From positions 248,001 to 312,000 of the forward strand of contig CAVTBM010000010.1 in assembly GCA_963732905.1 (NCBI GenBank): a stretch of DNA of 64,000 bases, read 5' to 3'. Under the pieces are notes generated by a model. The model saw only the letters and a list, made by a program, of their open reading frames with translations. It had not been told where the DNA came from and did not search any database. Shown here one piece after another: positions 63,111 through 64,000 of the stretch; positions within the stretch are counted from its first letter, which is position 1; every line of letters starts with the position of its first letter. This DNA comes from DASQZK01 sp963732905. GTDB lineage: Bacteria > Bacteroidota > Bacteroidia > Bacteroidales > GCA-2748055. Both the position numbers and the translations under genes were made by a program.

Positions 63111-63303
63111 ATTCTAAACTAGTGACAGTTTTTTACAGATATCATGAAATAAATTAATTTTATTCGCCGGAAAAGGAACCCTGGTTTCAATTTGATGGTA
63201 CGGGTTTGATTCGAAGATCATCAGGGCGCGCGTTGAACGGTTGCGGAAATCCCGGCGATTGTTTTCGGCTTCTGCCACCTTCATTTCATAAATAGATCTG
63301 ATT

Positions 63304-63729
63304 ATGACACTGAAACAAATATCTATCTTCCTTGAAAATAAGTCGGGAAGACTCACCGAGGTTCTGGAAACTTTGGGTAAGGAAAAGATTAACATTATTG
63401 CGCTCAGTATCGCCGATACGTCTGAGTACGGCATTCTCAGGCTGATCGTTTCTGATCCGGAAAAGGCATACCGTTTACTGAAGGAGAGGGGATTAAGTGT
63501 AAACCTGACGGATGTGCTTTCAGTTGAGACATCCACCGAGGCCGGTTCATTTGCAAAAGTGCTGAGGATCCTGTCTGACGACAATATCAGCATTGAATAT
63601 ATGTATGCATTTTCAGCAGAAGGGAAAGCCATTCTTGTCATGCGTACTGAAGACAAGGAAAGGGCGATTGAAGCCATTCACAAACACAAGATTAAACTCA
63701 TACGCGCCAGCGATCTGTTGGGGTTATAA
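63304..63729 (+). CDS. Two-ACT-domain protein
   Basis: A 141-residue protein of two ACT domains (about 3-68, ISIFLENKSGRLTEVLETLG; about 72-138, AGSFAKVLRILSDDNISIEY). ACT domains bind amino acids. Stand-alone double-ACT proteins like this are commonly encoded next to phenylacetate-CoA ligases, as here (the next gene starts 64 bp downstream). It may sense aromatic or branched amino acids. Confidence 0.88.
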   Translation: MTLKQISIFLENKSGRLTEVLETLGKEKINIIALSIADTSEYGILRLIVSDPEKAYRLLKERGLSVNLTDVLSVETSTEAGSFAKVLRILSDDNISIEYMYAFSAEGKAILVMRTEDKERAIEAIHKHKIKLIRASDLLGL

Positions 63730-63793
63730 AACGCAATGATAAATCAGAAGTCATCGTTAATACGGAAATATCCGTCAATAAATGTTTTGTACT

Positions 63794-64000
63794 ATGATAT
63801 GGAATAAATCCAGGGAATGTCTGAGCCGCGATAAGATGCGGACCTTACAGGGGCAGTTACTAGCTGAGATGATTGAGCGGGTGTATTACAATGTACCCTT
63901 CTACAGGGAGAAGATGCAACAGGCAGGCATAGAACCTTCCGACATTAAAGGTGTTGACGATTTATCGCGACTACCTTTCACTACAAAGAATGATCTTCGG
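63794..64000 (+). CDS. paaK: Phenylacetate-CoA ligase, 5' part
   Basis: The first 69 codons, cut by the window edge. MIWNKSRECLSRDKM, VYYNVPFYREKM and LPFTTKNDLR match the N-terminus of the PaaK family, which activates phenylacetate (or another aryl acid) to its CoA thioester with ATP. ATG at 63794 fits the usual start; an in-frame ATG lies 12 nt upstream. Confidence 0.85.
   Translation, partial: MIWNKSRECLSRDKMRTLQGQLLAEMIERVYYNVPFYREKMQQAGIEPSDIKGVDDLSRLPFTTKNDLR

Noticed and set aside
63114..63677. 187-codon minus-strand open frame
   Set aside because: It is the opposite-strand shadow of the double-ACT gene.

Overview
This window looks like the chromosome of an anaerobic, fermentative Bacteroidota (probably Bacteroidales). 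The evidence is the TonB receptor and secreted lipoproteins with Bacteroidota-type signals, DUF4249, DUF1080 and DUF4038 proteins, RHS-core toxin fragments of the Bacteroidota type, and candidate promoters of the TTTG-N(19-21)-TAnnTTTG kind. No rRNA, tRNA or CRISPR array was recognised.

Region 1 (1-10.5 kb) is a hydrogen-metabolism locus. A trimeric NADH-linked, probably electron-bifurcating [FeFe] hydrogenase (hydC, hydB, hydA) is followed by a hydrogenase-like sensor histidine kinase, a receiver protein, a receiver-kinase hybrid and the NADH/NAD+ sensor rex. A palindromic Rex-type operator lies just upstream of a Bacteroidota-type promoter in front of hydC. A second sensor-like gene, cut by the left edge, is transcribed divergently with a small [2Fe-2S] protein. 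ribF follows.

Region 2 (10.5-37.4 kb) is mostly housekeeping, transport and carbohydrate genes: a NitT/TauT-type ABC transporter, a CDF metal exporter, a frameshifted DUF4038 glycosidase-like gene, a SulP transporter, PEP carboxylase, a Tat-exported Gfo/Idh/MocA oxidoreductase next to a HEAT-DUF1080-DUF1080 protein (a 3-keto-glycoside theme), DUF4249, a GH78-like protein, a putative immunity protein and a secreted nitrilase-superfamily enzyme. Two unrelated secreted-protein genes share a ~155-bp leader that runs up to the start codon.

Region 3 (37.5-52 kb) is accessory DNA: a broken array of RHS-core/C-terminal-tip cassettes, each followed by a small candidate immunity gene. Three copies of a module (terminator-like hairpin, ORF6N DNA-binding gene, palindrome, RHS-core start) are interleaved with it. 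One immunity gene is split by a very AT-rich IS1595-like relic with a 10-bp target duplication; the relic encodes essentially no glycine or tryptophan although its flanks are intact. An IS66-type accessory fragment and low-complexity repeats close the region.

Region 4 (52.4-64 kb) has a TM1266-family hydrogenase-system regulator and a TonB receptor behind a second Rex-like site, then metY, a quinone-oxidoreductase-like gene, a large secreted protein, a frameshifted ADP-forming acyl-CoA synthetase, a two-ACT-domain protein and the start of phenylacetate-CoA ligase. The last three suggest aryl-acid or amino-acid fermentation; the reduced ferredoxin and NADH from it could be consumed by the hydrogenase of region 1 (inference).
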